Below are positions 49,638 to 59,227 of a stretch of DNA of 64,000 nucleotides, piece after piece. Within the stretch, counting starts at the first letter, position 1. Each line of letters begins with the position of its first letter. Under the pieces are notes generated by a model. That model was not told where the DNA came from and did no database searches. It saw only the letters and a list, made by a program, of their open reading frames with translations. A program made the position numbers and the translations under genes. The stretch spans positions 32,948-96,947 of the forward strand of contig CABYYA010000001.1 in NCBI GenBank assembly GCA_902523125.1. The letters are read 5' to 3'. This DNA is from an uncultured Pelagibacteraceae bacterium (GTDB taxonomy: Bacteria; Pseudomonadota; Alphaproteobacteria; Pelagibacterales; Pelagibacteraceae).

Positions 49638-50096
49638 ATGATTTGTTCAATATGTAAAAAAGGGGAGACCTCTGTTGTCGACTCACGTCCTACAGAAGAT
49701 GGCACAGCAATAAGAAGAAGAAGACTTTGTGTTTGTGGCGCACGTTTTACAACATTTGAGAGGGTTCAATTTAGAGAAATTATGGTAATTAAAAAGAATG
49801 GTAGAAAATCTGCGTTTGATAGAGATAAATTATCAAAATCAATTTATATAGCTTTAAAAAAACGCCCGATCGATACAGAAACTGCTGAAAAATTCATAAG
49901 CAAAATCTCAAGAACTCTTGAAGAGCTTGGTCAAAGTGAAATATCAACAAATACTATTGGTACTATGGTAATGGAAGGTTTAAAGGAATTAGATCCTGTT
50001 GCATATGTTCGTTTTGCATCTGTTTATAGAAATTTTAGAGAAGAAAAAGATTTTGTACAATTCGTGGACAAGCTTGATGTCTACAAAAAAAGATAA
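49638..50096 (+). CDS. nrdR: Transcriptional repressor NrdR
   Basis: NrdR senses ATP/dATP and represses ribonucleotide reductase genes. The zinc ribbon is [18 protein letters not shown] followed by [15 protein letters not shown], and an ATP-cone domain starts at about residue 47 ([16 protein letters not shown]). Length is 152 residues. The end overlaps ribD by 20 bp; glyA-nrdR-ribD is a conserved alphaproteobacterial order. Confidence 0.96.
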   Translation: MICSICKKGETSVVDSRPTEDGTAIRRRRLCVCGARFTTFERVQFREIMVIKKNGRKSAFDRDKLSKSIYIALKKRPIDTETAEKFISKISRTLEELGQSEISTNTIGTMVMEGLKELDPVAYVRFASVYRNFREEKDFVQFVDKLDVYKKR

Positions 50097-51183
50097 ATTT
50101 TCAAGTAAAGATAAATTATATATGGAGATAGCCTTAAAACTGGCTATATCTCGATACGGTCATACAGGATCAAATCCCTCTGTTGGTTGTGTGATTGTCA
50201 AAAACGACAAGATTATTTCTATTGGCCAAACATCACCAAATGGAAGACCTCACGCAGAGTCTAACGCAATAAAAAACTCTATTGAAAATTTGAATGAGTC
50301 AAAAATGTATGTGACCTTAGAACCATGTTGTCATCATGGAGTTACACCTCCGTGTACAAATTTAATTACAAAATCTAAAATTTCAGAAGTAATTTATTCA
50401 GTTCCGGATGTAGATATAAGAGTTAAGAATAAAAGTTTTAAAATTTTAAGATCGAAAAAAATTAAAGTTAAAAAAGGACTTCTAAAGGAAAAAGTTAAAA
50501 ATTTTTATTCAACTTATTTTTTCAATAGAAAGAAAAAATTGCCATATGTTACTGGTAAGATAGCTGTTTCAAAAAATAATCTGATTTATAGTAAATTAGA
50601 TAAAAAAATTACAAACACTAAGGCTGATAAATTTACACATCTATTGAGATATAAAAATGACTCATTAATGATTTCATATAAAACATTGAATAATGATAAT
50701 CCAAAATTAAATTGTAGATTAAATGGGTCAAAGAAATATTCTCCAAAAAGAGTTATCTTAGATAGCAAACTTAATACTGATATTAATAGTTTTATAATAA
50801 AAACAGCAAACAAGTCTAATACTATTATTTTTTACAATAAAGCTCGTAATTCAAAAATTTTAAGTTTTAAAAAAAAAGGAATAAATTTGATCAGATCTAA
50901 AATTGATAACAAAGGAAGATTCGATATAAAAACTATATTAAGAAAATTATATAAATTGAAATGTAGAAATTTATTAGTAGAGGGAGGTGATGAGTTAACC
51001 AATTATCTTTTAAGGAACAAAATTTTCAATAGATTTTATTTATATAAAAGTGATAAAAAACTCTCAAAAAAAACCGAGTATTTGAATTTTAATAGTTTAA
51101 ATTTGTTGAAACAAAAATATAAAAAGAAAATAGACTTAAAACTAGATTTAGGAAAAAATAAAATAACATTATATAAAATTTAA
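50077..51183 (+). CDS. ribD: Bifunctional riboflavin deaminase/reductase RibD
   Basis: RibD deaminates and then reduces the pyrimidine intermediate of riboflavin synthesis. The deaminase domain has HAESNAIKN and [11 protein letters not shown] zinc motifs (about residues 50-95). The C-terminal reductase domain (about 150-368) shows DNPKLNCRL and [14 protein letters not shown]. The ATG at 50077 gives the usual N-terminal distance to the deaminase core; in-frame codons upstream lie inside nrdR. Length is 368 residues. Confidence 0.93.
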   Translation: MSTKKDKFSSKDKLYMEIALKLAISRYGHTGSNPSVGCVIVKNDKIISIGQTSPNGRPHAESNAIKNSIENLNESKMYVTLEPCCHHGVTPPCTNLITKSKISEVIYSVPDVDIRVKNKSFKILRSKKIKVKKGLLKEKVKNFYSTYFFNRKKKLPYVTGKIAVSKNNLIYSKLDKKITNTKADKFTHLLRYKNDSLMISYKTLNNDNPKLNCRLNGSKKYSPKRVILDSKLNTDINSFIIKTANKSNTIIFYNKARNSKILSFKKKGINLIRSKIDNKGRFDIKTILRKLYKLKCRNLLVEGGDELTNYLLRNKIFNRFYLYKSDKKLSKKTEYLNFNSLNLLKQKYKKKIDLKLDLGKNKITLYKI

Positions 51184-51184
51184 T

Positions 51185-51778
51185 ATGTTTAATGGAATAA
51201 TATATAATCAGGGTATAATAAAAAAAATTGTCAAAAGACCTAAAGGCATCAATATTTTTGTAAAAAGCAATCTTAAAGTATCTAAAAAAGATATTGGATT
51301 ATCGGTAGCCTGTGATGGTGTATGTTTAACATTAATTTCTTATAAATCACAATTGATGGAGTTTTATCTTTCAAAAGAAACGATAATCCGATCTAAATTT
51401 AAATATATAAAGAATAAACATATAATTAATTTAGAGTTACCACTAAAGTATGGAACTAAAATTTCAGGACATATTTGCCAAGGTCATGTTGACACAGTTG
51501 CGAAAGTTTTAAGTAAAAAAAAAATTGATAAATCATTTATTTTTGACTTTGAGATACCTAAGAAAGAGAGAAAACATCTCATTGAAAAGGCTTCAATTTG
51601 TGTAAATGGAATATCACTTACAATTTCAAAAGTAACCAAAAAAGGTTTTCAAATTTGGATAATTCCACATACCTATAAAGAAACTAATTTATCAAAACTC
51701 AATAAATATGATTTAGTAAATATTGAGATAGATATCTTGTCCAAATACGTTAGAAATTATTTTTATGAAAAAAAATAA
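51185..51778 (+). CDS. ribE: Riboflavin synthase alpha subunit
   Basis: The enzyme dismutates two lumazines into riboflavin and a pyrimidine. Two lumazine-binding repeats are visible: MFNGIIYNQGIIKKI...LSVACDGVCLTLI, and GHICQGHVDTVAKVL...KASICVNGISLTI. Length is 197 residues, typical. It overlaps the ribB-type gene by 14 bp. Confidence 0.94.
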   Translation: MFNGIIYNQGIIKKIVKRPKGINIFVKSNLKVSKKDIGLSVACDGVCLTLISYKSQLMEFYLSKETIIRSKFKYIKNKHIINLELPLKYGTKISGHICQGHVDTVAKVLSKKKIDKSFIFDFEIPKKERKHLIEKASICVNGISLTISKVTKKGFQIWIIPHTYKETNLSKLNKYDLVNIEIDILSKYVRNYFYEKK

Positions 51779-52865
51779 TTTTGCACCTATAGAAACAATA
51801 ATAAATGTCGCTAAAAAGGGAGGTATGTTCATATTAGTTGATGATGAAAAAAGAGAAAACGAGGGTGATTTAGTGATTTCATCATCAGACTCAACAGCAA
51901 AAAATATTAATTTCATGGCAAAACATGGTCGTGGTTTAATTTGTTTAGCACTGGACAGTTTACAAGCTAAGAGATTGAATTTGTCCTTAATGTCCCCGGT
52001 AAATCAATCGAGAAATAAAACAGCTTTTACAATTTCTATAGAGGCAAAAAAGGGCATTACAACAGGTATATCAGCTAAAGATAGAGCTAAAACAATTAAG
52101 ATCGCATCAAAAAAAAATGTTAATAAAAAAGATATAGTATCCCCTGGTCACATTTTTCCGATTATTGCTAAAGATGGAGGTGTTCTAGTAAGAGCAGGTC
52201 ATACCGAAGCCTCTGTTGATATATCAAAATTAGCAAAAAAAAACAATTCAGCAGTCATTTGTGAAATTATGAACGAAAATGGTACAATGGCCAAAGGCCA
52301 AGATCTATTTGATTTCGCAGAAAAACATAAACTTAAAATTGGAAAAATAGAAGATTTAATAGCTTATAGATTAAAAAAAGAAAAACTAATCAGGTTAAAA
52401 AAGCAAAGTCAAATCAGAGTCAACAAACAAAAATATAGAATTAGAATTTATGAGAATTTATTAGATGGTGCAGAACATTTTGCTCTTGTAAAGGGTAAAA
52501 TTAAAAGTGGTATCACTCCAAGAGTTAGAGTAATTTCATCCAATATTGTGCAAAATTATTTAATAAATCAAAAACTGCCAAATTCATTTAATAAAACTTT
52601 AAATTATTTCAAAAAATATCAAAATTGTGTTTTAGTGTTTATAAAAGATTCAAATTTAAGGTCGGTAACGCAAACATTAAAAAAATATAAGAACAAAGAA
52701 TTTATTAAAAAGGGAAATGATAAATCAATTAAAAATTATGGAATTGGAGCTCAAATAATTAAAGATCTAAAAATTAAAGATATGATATTAATCACCAGAT
52801 CTTTAAAAAAAGTTATTGGACTCGATGGTTATGGAATTAAGATTAAGAAACAGGAATTGATATAA
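51765..52865 (+). CDS. ribB: 3,4-dihydroxy-2-butanone 4-phosphate synthase with degenerate GTP cyclohydrolase II domain (RibBX type)
   Basis: The N-terminal domain (about 1-200) is an intact DHBP synthase, with DDEKRENEGDLVI, RAGHTEASVDI and ICEIMNENGTMAKG. The C-terminal part (about 210-366) occupies the place of GTP cyclohydrolase II, but lacks the zinc-binding C...GSxRCDCG motif: the region after PRVRVIS reads NIVQNYLINQ. GIGAQIIKDL near the end is the remnant of the GCHII signature. The first activity is supported; the second is probably lost, as in described RibBX proteins. Length is 366 residues. Confidence 0.9.
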   Translation: MKKNNFAPIETIINVAKKGGMFILVDDEKRENEGDLVISSSDSTAKNINFMAKHGRGLICLALDSLQAKRLNLSLMSPVNQSRNKTAFTISIEAKKGITTGISAKDRAKTIKIASKKNVNKKDIVSPGHIFPIIAKDGGVLVRAGHTEASVDISKLAKKNNSAVICEIMNENGTMAKGQDLFDFAEKHKLKIGKIEDLIAYRLKKEKLIRLKKQSQIRVNKQKYRIRIYENLLDGAEHFALVKGKIKSGITPRVRVISSNIVQNYLINQKLPNSFNKTLNYFKKYQNCVLVFIKDSNLRSVTQTLKKYKNKEFIKKGNDKSIKNYGIGAQIIKDLKIKDMILITRSLKKVIGLDGYGIKIKKQELI

Positions 52866-53254
52866 TGAATAAAAAAATTTTAATTGTTTTAGCTAATTAT
52901 TATAAAAATATAAGTGACGGGTTACTAAAAAGTGCATTGAAAAATATACCCAAGTCAAACCATGTAAAAATTATTAAAGTTCCAGGTGTCTTTGAAATCC
53001 CAGTCACAATATCAAAAAATTTGAAAAAATTTGATGCTTTTTTAGCCTTAGGTTGTGTTATCAAGGGTCAAACACCTCATTTTGACTTTATATCACTAGC
53101 ATCTACTAAAGCTATTATTGATATATCTGTAAGTAAAAAAAAACCTGTTGGTAATGGTATTATTACTTGTTTAAATATGAGACAAGCAAAAGCAAGAAGA
53201 AACAAAGGTGCTGAAGCTGCAAAAGCAGTAGTTTCAATATTATCACAAAAATGA
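52865..53254 (+). CDS. ribH: 6,7-dimethyl-8-ribityllumazine synthase
   Basis: RibH condenses the pyrimidine intermediate with dihydroxybutanone phosphate. The motifs VPGVFEIPVTI, ALGCVIKGQTPHFDFI and KAVVSIL-type C-terminus with GNGIITC are typical. At 129 residues it is slightly short of the usual 140-155. It overlaps ribB by one base and nusB by 4 bp. Confidence 0.93.
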   Translation: MNKKILIVLANYYKNISDGLLKSALKNIPKSNHVKIIKVPGVFEIPVTISKNLKKFDAFLALGCVIKGQTPHFDFISLASTKAIIDISVSKKKPVGNGIITCLNMRQAKARRNKGAEAAKAVVSILSQK

Positions 53255-53655
53255 GGACTTACTTTAAGCCAAAAAATAATCCCAGAGTAATCATTATTCA
53301 AAAACTTTATGGAAAATTTTACAATAAAGATAATGATTTAGATTTTCCAAAACATAGGTTTAAAAAATTTATTAAAGATATAGTTTTGGGTACTATTGAA
53401 AGAAATGATCTTATTTTAGATGAGTTAAACAATAAACTTGGGGACAAGTTTATTTTTAAGAAATTAGATAAAATTTTTCAAATTATTCTTAAAGCTGCAA
53501 CTTATGAATTTATGTATAAACCAAACTTATCAATAAATATTATAATTAAAGAATATTTAAATTCTTCTAATTTTTTTCTTGAAGTCTCTCAAACAAAATA
53601 TCTAAATGCTTTATTGGATGACTTAGGAAAAAAATTGAGATCTAAAAATGCATGA
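53251..53655 (+). CDS. nusB: Transcription antitermination protein NusB
   Basis: NusB with S10 binds boxA RNA in ribosomal RNA leaders. The 134-residue all-helical protein fits the family in its second half (ILKAATYEFMYKPNLSINIIIKEYLNSSN, of which EFMYKP and IIIKEYLN are most characteristic). The N-terminus is divergent, and the identification is supported by the conserved ribH-nusB-thiL order. Confidence 0.88.
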   Translation: MRTYFKPKNNPRVIIIQKLYGKFYNKDNDLDFPKHRFKKFIKDIVLGTIERNDLILDELNNKLGDKFIFKKLDKIFQIILKAATYEFMYKPNLSINIIIKEYLNSSNFFLEVSQTKYLNALLDDLGKKLRSKNA

Positions 53656-54607
53656 ATTTGAATTAGTAAATAATTTTTTTTCCAAGTTATCTAAGCATAA
53701 TGCATCTGCTCTTGGATTAAATGATGACGTTTTTTTTGATAAAAAAAAAAATATAGTAATATCTGTTGATACTTATAACATAAATACTCATTTTGTAGAT
53801 TTTAAATCTCCCGATCTTGTAATTAAAAAAGTTCTGAGATCATCAATATCAGATTTGATTTGCAAAGGAGTGAAACCAAAATTCTATTTTATTTCAGGAT
53901 CTGGTAATAAGAAACACTTTTCAAAAAAAAATTTATCAAAAATATCAAAATCACTCAAAAAAGAACAAAAAAAATATGGTATTACTTTATGTGGAGGAGA
54001 TACAACCTTTTCAAATAAGTTAAATTTTACAATTATATCATTAGGATATTCAAAAAGTATAGTTTACAGAAATAAATCTCGATTAAATGATGATATTTAT
54101 GTAACTGGAAATTTAGGTGACAGCTTTATTGGTCTTCAAATACTTAAAGGTAAAATTAAAGTAAATAAAAAGATATCTAAATATTTTATTAAGAAATATT
54201 ATGAACCTGATCTTCAATTAAAATTCATAAATAATCTTTTAAAATTAGCTAACACCTCAATTGATATTTCAGATGGATTAATTGATGACTTAAAAAAATT
54301 GATTAACAGACAAAGTGTTTCTTTTCATATTTTTGAAAAAAGAATACCTATATCTGACACTTTAAGTCAATTGATCGAGAATAAAAAATTTAAAAAAATT
54401 AATATTACATCTAGGGGTGATGACTACCAGATACTTTTTACAGCCAATCCTATTAAATCAAGAATCATCAAAAAAATATCAAAAATTACTCGTATAAAAA
54501 TTACTAAAATTGGTAAGATTATTTCTGGTAAAAATAAATCTAAGATTATCAATATAAAAAATAAGCAAATTATGGCTAAAAATAAAGGTTATATTCATCA
54601 TTTCTGA
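53648..54607 (+). CDS. thiL: Thiamine-monophosphate kinase
   Basis: ThiL phosphorylates thiamine monophosphate to the active cofactor. The AIR-synthase-type ATP-binding fold shows LGLNDDVFF, SVDTYNINTHFV (an altered form of the usual D-x-L-V-E-x-x-H-F motif), LCGGDTTFS, DISDGLIDDL and SRGDDYQILFT. Length is 319 residues. It overlaps nusB by 8 bp and ends the riboflavin operon. Confidence 0.92.
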   Translation: MHEFELVNNFFSKLSKHNASALGLNDDVFFDKKKNIVISVDTYNINTHFVDFKSPDLVIKKVLRSSISDLICKGVKPKFYFISGSGNKKHFSKKNLSKISKSLKKEQKKYGITLCGGDTTFSNKLNFTIISLGYSKSIVYRNKSRLNDDIYVTGNLGDSFIGLQILKGKIKVNKKISKYFIKKYYEPDLQLKFINNLLKLANTSIDISDGLIDDLKKLINRQSVSFHIFEKRIPISDTLSQLIENKKFKKINITSRGDDYQILFTANPIKSRIIKKISKITRIKITKIGKIISGKNKSKIINIKNKQIMAKNKGYIHHF

Positions 54608-54617
54608 AAGTTAATCG

Positions 54618-54645
54618 TTGTCTTTTTCATTCTTTTTTGTATTGT
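54618..54645 (+). promoter_or_regulatory. Probable promoter for hppA
   Basis: TTGTCT (54618-54623) and TATTGT (54640-54645) are separated by 16 bp in the 76-bp gap between thiL and hppA. They would give a leader of about 30 nt, ending with an AAGG ribosome site close to the ATG at 54684. The assignment is from motif matches only. Confidence 0.45.
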
Positions 54646-54683
54646 CCGGCTTAAAAATTTAACAACATCAACTTAAGGTTTAT

Positions 54684-56789
54684 ATGAACACAACAGCAGA
54701 AACTATTTTACTATATACAATTGTAGCAGGTTTATCATCTATTGTTTATGGATATTTAACTGGAAAGAACATTCTTAATTCAAGTACAGGAAATTCAAAA
54801 ATGCAAGACATTGCTTCAGCTATTCAGATTGGAGCAAAAGCATATCTAGCAAGACAATATAAAACTATAGCTATTGTTGGTGTTGTTGTTTTGGTAATTG
54901 TTAGTATTGCCTTTAGTCCGCTTGTTGGTCTTGGTTATTTAATTGGTGCTGCCTTATCTGGAATCGCTGGCTATGTTGGTATGCTAGTTTCTGTAGAGGC
55001 GAATGTCAGAACTGCAGAAGCATCTAGAAAAGGTTTGGCTGAGGGTCTTTCTGTTGCATTCAAATCTGGTGCTGTCACAGGAATGTTAGTTGCAGGTTTA
55101 GCTTTATTAGCAATAGCAGTTTACTATTTTTTATTAATAAAATTTGAAGTTGATGAGAGAGAAATTGTAAATGCACTTGTTGCATTAGGATTTGGTGCAT
55201 CTTTAATTTCAATTTTTGCAAGATTAGGTGGTGGTATTTTTACCAAAGGTGCTGATGTTGGTGCTGATCTAGTAGGTAAAGTAGAGGCAGGAATACCAGA
55301 GGATGATCCAAGAAATCCTGCTGTAATTGCAGATAATGTTGGAGATAATGTTGGAGATTGTGCTGGAATGGCAGCAGATTTATTTGAAACTTATGCTGTT
55401 ACTATCGTTGCAACAATGGTTCTTTCATCCATTTTTTTCATGGGAGATACAAATATGATGGTTTACCCTCTGTCAATTGGTGCTGCATGTTTGATTACCT
55501 CAATAATTGGAACCTTCTTTGTAAAACTTGGAAAAAATAACAACGTAATGAATGCGTTATACAAAGGCTTCATAGTATCTGCTGTAGCTTCATTATTAAT
55601 CCTTTGGCCAGTTACTGATCATGTTATTGGTTTTTCAAACGAATACACAGTAAATGACAAAACTTTTAATGGTAAGGATTTATATTATTGTGGCGTAATT
55701 GGTCTTGTAATTACAGGTTTATTAATATGGATAACAGAATATTATACTGGAACAGGATATAGACCTGTCAAGTCAGTGGCTTTATCATCCACAACGGGAC
55801 ATGGAACTAACGTAATTCAAGGATTAGCTGTATCTATGGAGGCAACTGCAATACCTGCTTTAATTATAGTTGCAGGTATTTTAATTACCAATTCAATTGC
55901 TGGACTTTTTGGAATTGCTATTGCTGTTACAACAATGTTGGCATTAGCTGGAATGGTTGTGGCTTTAGATGCTTATGGACCAGTAACAGATAATGCAGGT
56001 GGTATAGCTGAAATGTCCAATCTTGACAAAAAGGTTAGGAAAACTACTGACGCGTTAGATGCTGTTGGAAATACCACAAAAGCTGTAACCAAAGGTTATG
56101 CTATTGGTTCTGCAGGTTTGGGTGCTCTCGTCTTATTTGCAGCCTACACAGAGGATATAAAACATTTTTCCAAAGAGGCAGGATCTGCATTGGAAGGTAT
56201 AGTGGTAACTTTTGATTTATCAAACCCTTATGTTGTTGTCGGATTATTAATCGGTGGGATGTTACCATACTTATTTGGATCAATGGGGATGCAGGCTGTA
56301 GGTAGAGCTGGTAGTGCTGTTGTTGTTGAAGTTAGAAGACAATTTAAAAAATACCCAGGTATAATGAAAAGAAAACAAAAACCTGACTATGCCAAATTAG
56401 TCGATTTATTGACAGTTGCTGCAATAAAAGAAATGATTATACCCTCGTTGTTGCCTGTTCTTTCACCAGTGGTATTGTATTTTGTAATACTTTCTATTGG
56501 GGGGCAAGTAGCTGCTCTAGCAGCAGTTGGTGCAATGTTACTTGGTGTTATTATAACCGGACTTTTTGTTGCGGTTTCTATGACCGCAGGTGGTGGCGCA
56601 TGGGATAATGCGAAAAAATATATTGAGGATGGCAACCATGGAGGTAAAGGATCAGAAGCTCATAAAGCTGCAGTAACTGGTGATACAGTTGGAGATCCAT
56701 ATAAAGATACTGCTGGACCAGCCGTAAATCCAATGATTAAAATAACAAATATTGTTGCATTATTATTGTTAGCTGTAATTGCTGGTTAG
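54684..56789 (+). CDS. hppA: Membrane proton-translocating inorganic pyrophosphatase, K+-independent type
   Basis: This pump hydrolyses PPi and moves protons across the membrane. It has about sixteen transmembrane helices in 701 residues. The PPi-binding motifs are [39 protein letters not shown] and [17 protein letters not shown]. The diagnostic segment [10 protein letters not shown] has lysine where K+-dependent enzymes have alanine, pointing to the K+-independent, H+-pumping class. It has its own likely promoter and ends one base before the convergent bamE. Confidence 0.96.
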   Translation: MNTTAETILLYTIVAGLSSIVYGYLTGKNILNSSTGNSKMQDIASAIQIGAKAYLARQYKTIAIVGVVVLVIVSIAFSPLVGLGYLIGAALSGIAGYVGMLVSVEANVRTAEASRKGLAEGLSVAFKSGAVTGMLVAGLALLAIAVYYFLLIKFEVDEREIVNALVALGFGASLISIFARLGGGIFTKGADVGADLVGKVEAGIPEDDPRNPAVIADNVGDNVGDCAGMAADLFETYAVTIVATMVLSSIFFMGDTNMMVYPLSIGAACLITSIIGTFFVKLGKNNNVMNALYKGFIVSAVASLLILWPVTDHVIGFSNEYTVNDKTFNGKDLYYCGVIGLVITGLLIWITEYYTGTGYRPVKSVALSSTTGHGTNVIQGLAVSMEATAIPALIIVAGILITNSIAGLFGIAIAVTTMLALAGMVVALDAYGPVTDNAGGIAEMSNLDKKVRKTTDALDAVGNTTKAVTKGYAIGSAGLGALVLFAAYTEDIKHFSKEAGSALEGIVVTFDLSNPYVVVGLLIGGMLPYLFGSMGMQAVGRAGSAVVVEVRRQFKKYPGIMKRKQKPDYAKLVDLLTVAAIKEMIIPSLLPVLSPVVLYFVILSIGGQVAALAAVGAMLLGVIITGLFVAVSMTAGGGAWDNAKKYIEDGNHGGKGSEAHKAAVTGDTVGDPYKDTAGPAVNPMIKITNIVALLLLAVIAG

Positions 56790-56790
56790 T

Positions 56791-57258
56791 TTACCGACCT
56801 AATGTTCCTCTTTTTTTACCAAGAGGATCATCAATTTTAGTAATTACTCCAGATAATGCTCTAGATACAAATGACTCTTGATCAGCAATTGTTTTCGTTG
56901 TTTTATTTGTAAAAGTAAGTTTATTAAGATCATCTTGATTTAAAAATTCCTTATTAATTAGCATTCCTCTATTATCCACTTCTAATAATAAAACATTATT
57001 TGCAATTAATTTTTTTTTTCCGAGTTTTAATAATTTTGAGTTAGATGTTTTTCTTTCTAGATATATCAAAATATCCTCATCAAAATAGCTTGTTGATGAT
57101 GGTGGACCTAATAAACTTTTTATTTGATTTATATTAGTTTGGTTTATTAATAATTCTTTACTTTTAGCTTTTAAATTATGAATACCGTGATGATTGACAA
57201 CTTTATTTAATTTACAACTAGTTAATAAAATTGCTAAAATAATCAAAATAATTTTCAT
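56791..57258 (-). CDS. bamE: Outer membrane assembly lipoprotein BamE
   Basis: BamE is a lipoprotein of the BAM complex that inserts beta-barrels into the outer membrane. The signal peptide ends in the lipobox LLTSC at residues 11-15 from the ATG at 57258. The SmpA/OmlA core has INQIKSLLGPPSSTSYFDEDILIYLER. Length is 155 residues. An alternative ATG 18 bp upstream would overlap the divergent gene. The start is only 3 bp from the divergent chaperone ATG. Confidence 0.88.
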   Translation of the reverse strand: MKIILIILAILLTSCKLNKVVNHHGIHNLKAKSKELLINQTNINQIKSLLGPPSSTSYFDEDILIYLERKTSNSKLLKLGKKKLIANNVLLLEVDNRGMLINKEFLNQDDLNKLTFTNKTTKTIADQESFVSRALSGVITKIDDPLGKKRGTLGR

Positions 57259-57261
57259 GAT

Positions 57262-57723
57262 ATGAATTATATACATTTTTATAATAAATTGATTAAATTA
57301 ACTACAAATAAAACACTTTATAAAAGCCTTAATAAACAAGATAGTTTTAATGATAGGTTGCTAGTTTTTTTATTCCATTTTGCTTTTTTTTTAAAAGTGT
57401 TCAAATCTGAAGAAAATGAAAAAAAATTGCAAGAAATATATGATTTTAATTTCAGACAGCTAGAATTAAGTATAAGAGAAATTGGATATGGTGATCAATC
57501 TATTAATAAAAAAATGAAAGATTATATTAATGTTTTTCATGCTATTGTTTCTGACATCCATTTTTGGGATAATTTAGAAGATATCAAAAAGAGAGAAATT
57601 ATATCTAAATTTTTGGAAAATTTTAAAAATATTGAGGAATTAGTTGATTATTTTGATAATTATTATTTGAATTTATCAAAAAATACTTTGAATTCTTATT
57701 TAAAAAGTGTAATTAACCCGTAA
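57262..57723 (+). CDS. Ubiquinol-cytochrome c chaperone family protein (CBP3-like)
   Basis: Proteins of this family assist assembly of cytochrome b into the bc1 complex. The 153-residue helical sequence has the family pattern [38 protein letters not shown]. The position beside bamE and before rpmF and plsX matches the alphaproteobacterial arrangement, except that yceD (DUF177), often next, is absent. The short motif set makes the name likely but not certain. Confidence 0.8.
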   Translation: MNYIHFYNKLIKLTTNKTLYKSLNKQDSFNDRLLVFLFHFAFFLKVFKSEENEKKLQEIYDFNFRQLELSIREIGYGDQSINKKMKDYINVFHAIVSDIHFWDNLEDIKKREIISKFLENFKNIEELVDYFDNYYLNLSKNTLNSYLKSVINP

Positions 57724-57725
57724 TT

Positions 57726-57908
57726 ATGGCAGTTCCAAAACGTAAACAAACTCCTTCAAGGACAGGAATGAGAAGAGCCAAAAATATGAAATTTTTGGCT
57801 AAAAATGTTGTTGAGGATAAAAAATCAGGTGAATATAGATTATCTCACCATTTAGATTTAAAAACTGGCATGTATAAAGGCCGTCAAGTTATAGACCCCA
57901 AAGATTAA
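57726..57908 (+). CDS. rpmF: 50S ribosomal protein L32
   Basis: L32 is a small protein of the large subunit. The 60-residue sequence starts [18 protein letters not shown] and ends with [16 protein letters not shown], both typical. No zinc-binding cysteine pairs are present, as in other proteobacterial forms. It lies 18 bp upstream of plsX, a widely conserved pairing. Confidence 0.96.
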   Translation: MAVPKRKQTPSRTGMRRAKNMKFLAKNVVEDKKSGEYRLSHHLDLKTGMYKGRQVIDPKD

Positions 57909-57926
57909 ATAATTTAATATTAAGTA

Positions 57927-58928
57927 ATGGCTGATTTGATAAAAATTGCAGTTGATGCAATGGGTGGAGATAATTCTCCTAAAAAAATTATAGATGGTAT
58001 TATTCACAATAACAAAAATAATAGAGGAAATTTTTTCAAAATTTTTGGTGACAGAAATAAGATTAATTTATTAATTAAAGAAAAAATTGACAGTCAGTAT
58101 TATGAGATAATTCATACAGAAAATTTTGTTTTGAGCACAGATAGTCCTTTAGAGGCAGCCAAAAAAGGGAAAGATACCAGCATGTGGTTAGCAATAGAAA
58201 GTGTTAAAAAAAAAGAGGCAGATATAGTTATTTCTGCAGGTAACACTGGAGCCTTATTAGTAATTGCAAAATTAAATCTTAAGATGATCCAAGACATTGA
58301 TAAGCCTGCATTATCAGCTTTATGGCCCAATAAGAATGGAATGAGTGTTGTTTTGGATTTAGGTGCTAATATTGAATGCAGCTCTAAAAATCTATTTGAT
58401 TTTTCAATTATGGGTGCATCTCTTTACACATCTTTATACCCAGATGAGAAACCAAATATTGGTTTATTAAATATAGGTTCAGAAGAACTTAAAGGAAATG
58501 AAGCTATCAAAGAAACATTTAAAATATTGAATGACAGAAAATCAGAAAATTATGATTTTGCCGGATATATTGAAGGTAATCAAATTATGGATGGTAAAAT
58601 AAATGTAATAATTTCTGACGGATTTACTGGAAATATAGCTTTAAAAACAGCAGAGGGAACTGCAAATTTTATTGTTAAAGAATTAAAAAAAGCAATGACT
58701 GGTTCTTTTATAGGAAAAATTTCTTCTTTATTAAATTATTATAATTTGAAAAAATTCAAAAAAAGACTAGATCCTAGACTATATAATGGTGCCATTTTTT
58801 TAGGTTTAGACTCACCAGTTGTGAAAAGTCATGGTGGTACAGATTTTATTGGATTTTCAAATTCTTTAGAGGTTTGCAATAAGATTGTTAAAGGAAATTT
58901 GATAGAAAAAATAAAGTTTAATATTTAA
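57927..58928 (+). CDS. plsX: Phosphate acyltransferase PlsX
   Basis: PlsX converts acyl-ACP to acyl-phosphate, the substrate of PlsY. The N-terminal IAVDAMGGDNSPK and the central VISAGNTGALLVIA and NIGSEELKGNE are diagnostic, as is VIISDGFTGNIALK. Length is 333 residues. It is followed after 2 bp by ihfA; fabH, which usually follows plsX, is not here. Confidence 0.96.
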   Translation: MADLIKIAVDAMGGDNSPKKIIDGIIHNNKNNRGNFFKIFGDRNKINLLIKEKIDSQYYEIIHTENFVLSTDSPLEAAKKGKDTSMWLAIESVKKKEADIVISAGNTGALLVIAKLNLKMIQDIDKPALSALWPNKNGMSVVLDLGANIECSSKNLFDFSIMGASLYTSLYPDEKPNIGLLNIGSEELKGNEAIKETFKILNDRKSENYDFAGYIEGNQIMDGKINVIISDGFTGNIALKTAEGTANFIVKELKKAMTGSFIGKISSLLNYYNLKKFKKRLDPRLYNGAIFLGLDSPVVKSHGGTDFIGFSNSLEVCNKIVKGNLIEKIKFNI

Positions 58929-58930
58929 AA

Positions 58931-59227
58931 ATGAGAATAAATTTAACTAAAAAAGACTTAATAAACCAAATTTATATGCAATTAGGTTTTTCAAAACTAG
59001 TATCTGAAAATCTTATTAATGATTTTCTTTCAACAGTTATACTTAACCTTAAGGTGGAAAAAAAAATCAAATTATCTGGCTTTGGAACTTTTTCTATAAG
59101 AAGAAAAAAATCAAGAATTGGCAGAAATCCTAAAACTAAAGAACCGAAAGTTATTTCGAGTAGAGATGTTGTTTTATTTAAACCTTCAAAAGAATTTAAG
59201 GAATTTATTAATAATAAAAATGACTGA
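58931..59227 (+). CDS. ihfA: Integration host factor alpha subunit
   Basis: IHF-alpha is a nucleoid protein that bends DNA. The 98-residue sequence shows the DNABII pattern: N-terminal LTKKDLINQIYMQLGFSK, the segment KIKLSGFGTFSIRRKKSRIGRNPKT with the conserved proline at the tip of the DNA-binding arm, and VVLFKPSKEFKEFIN. It overlaps the merR-like gene by 8 bp, as in other alphaproteobacteria. Confidence 0.93.
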   Translation: MRINLTKKDLINQIYMQLGFSKLVSENLINDFLSTVILNLKVEKKIKLSGFGTFSIRRKKSRIGRNPKTKEPKVISSRDVVLFKPSKEFKEFINNKND

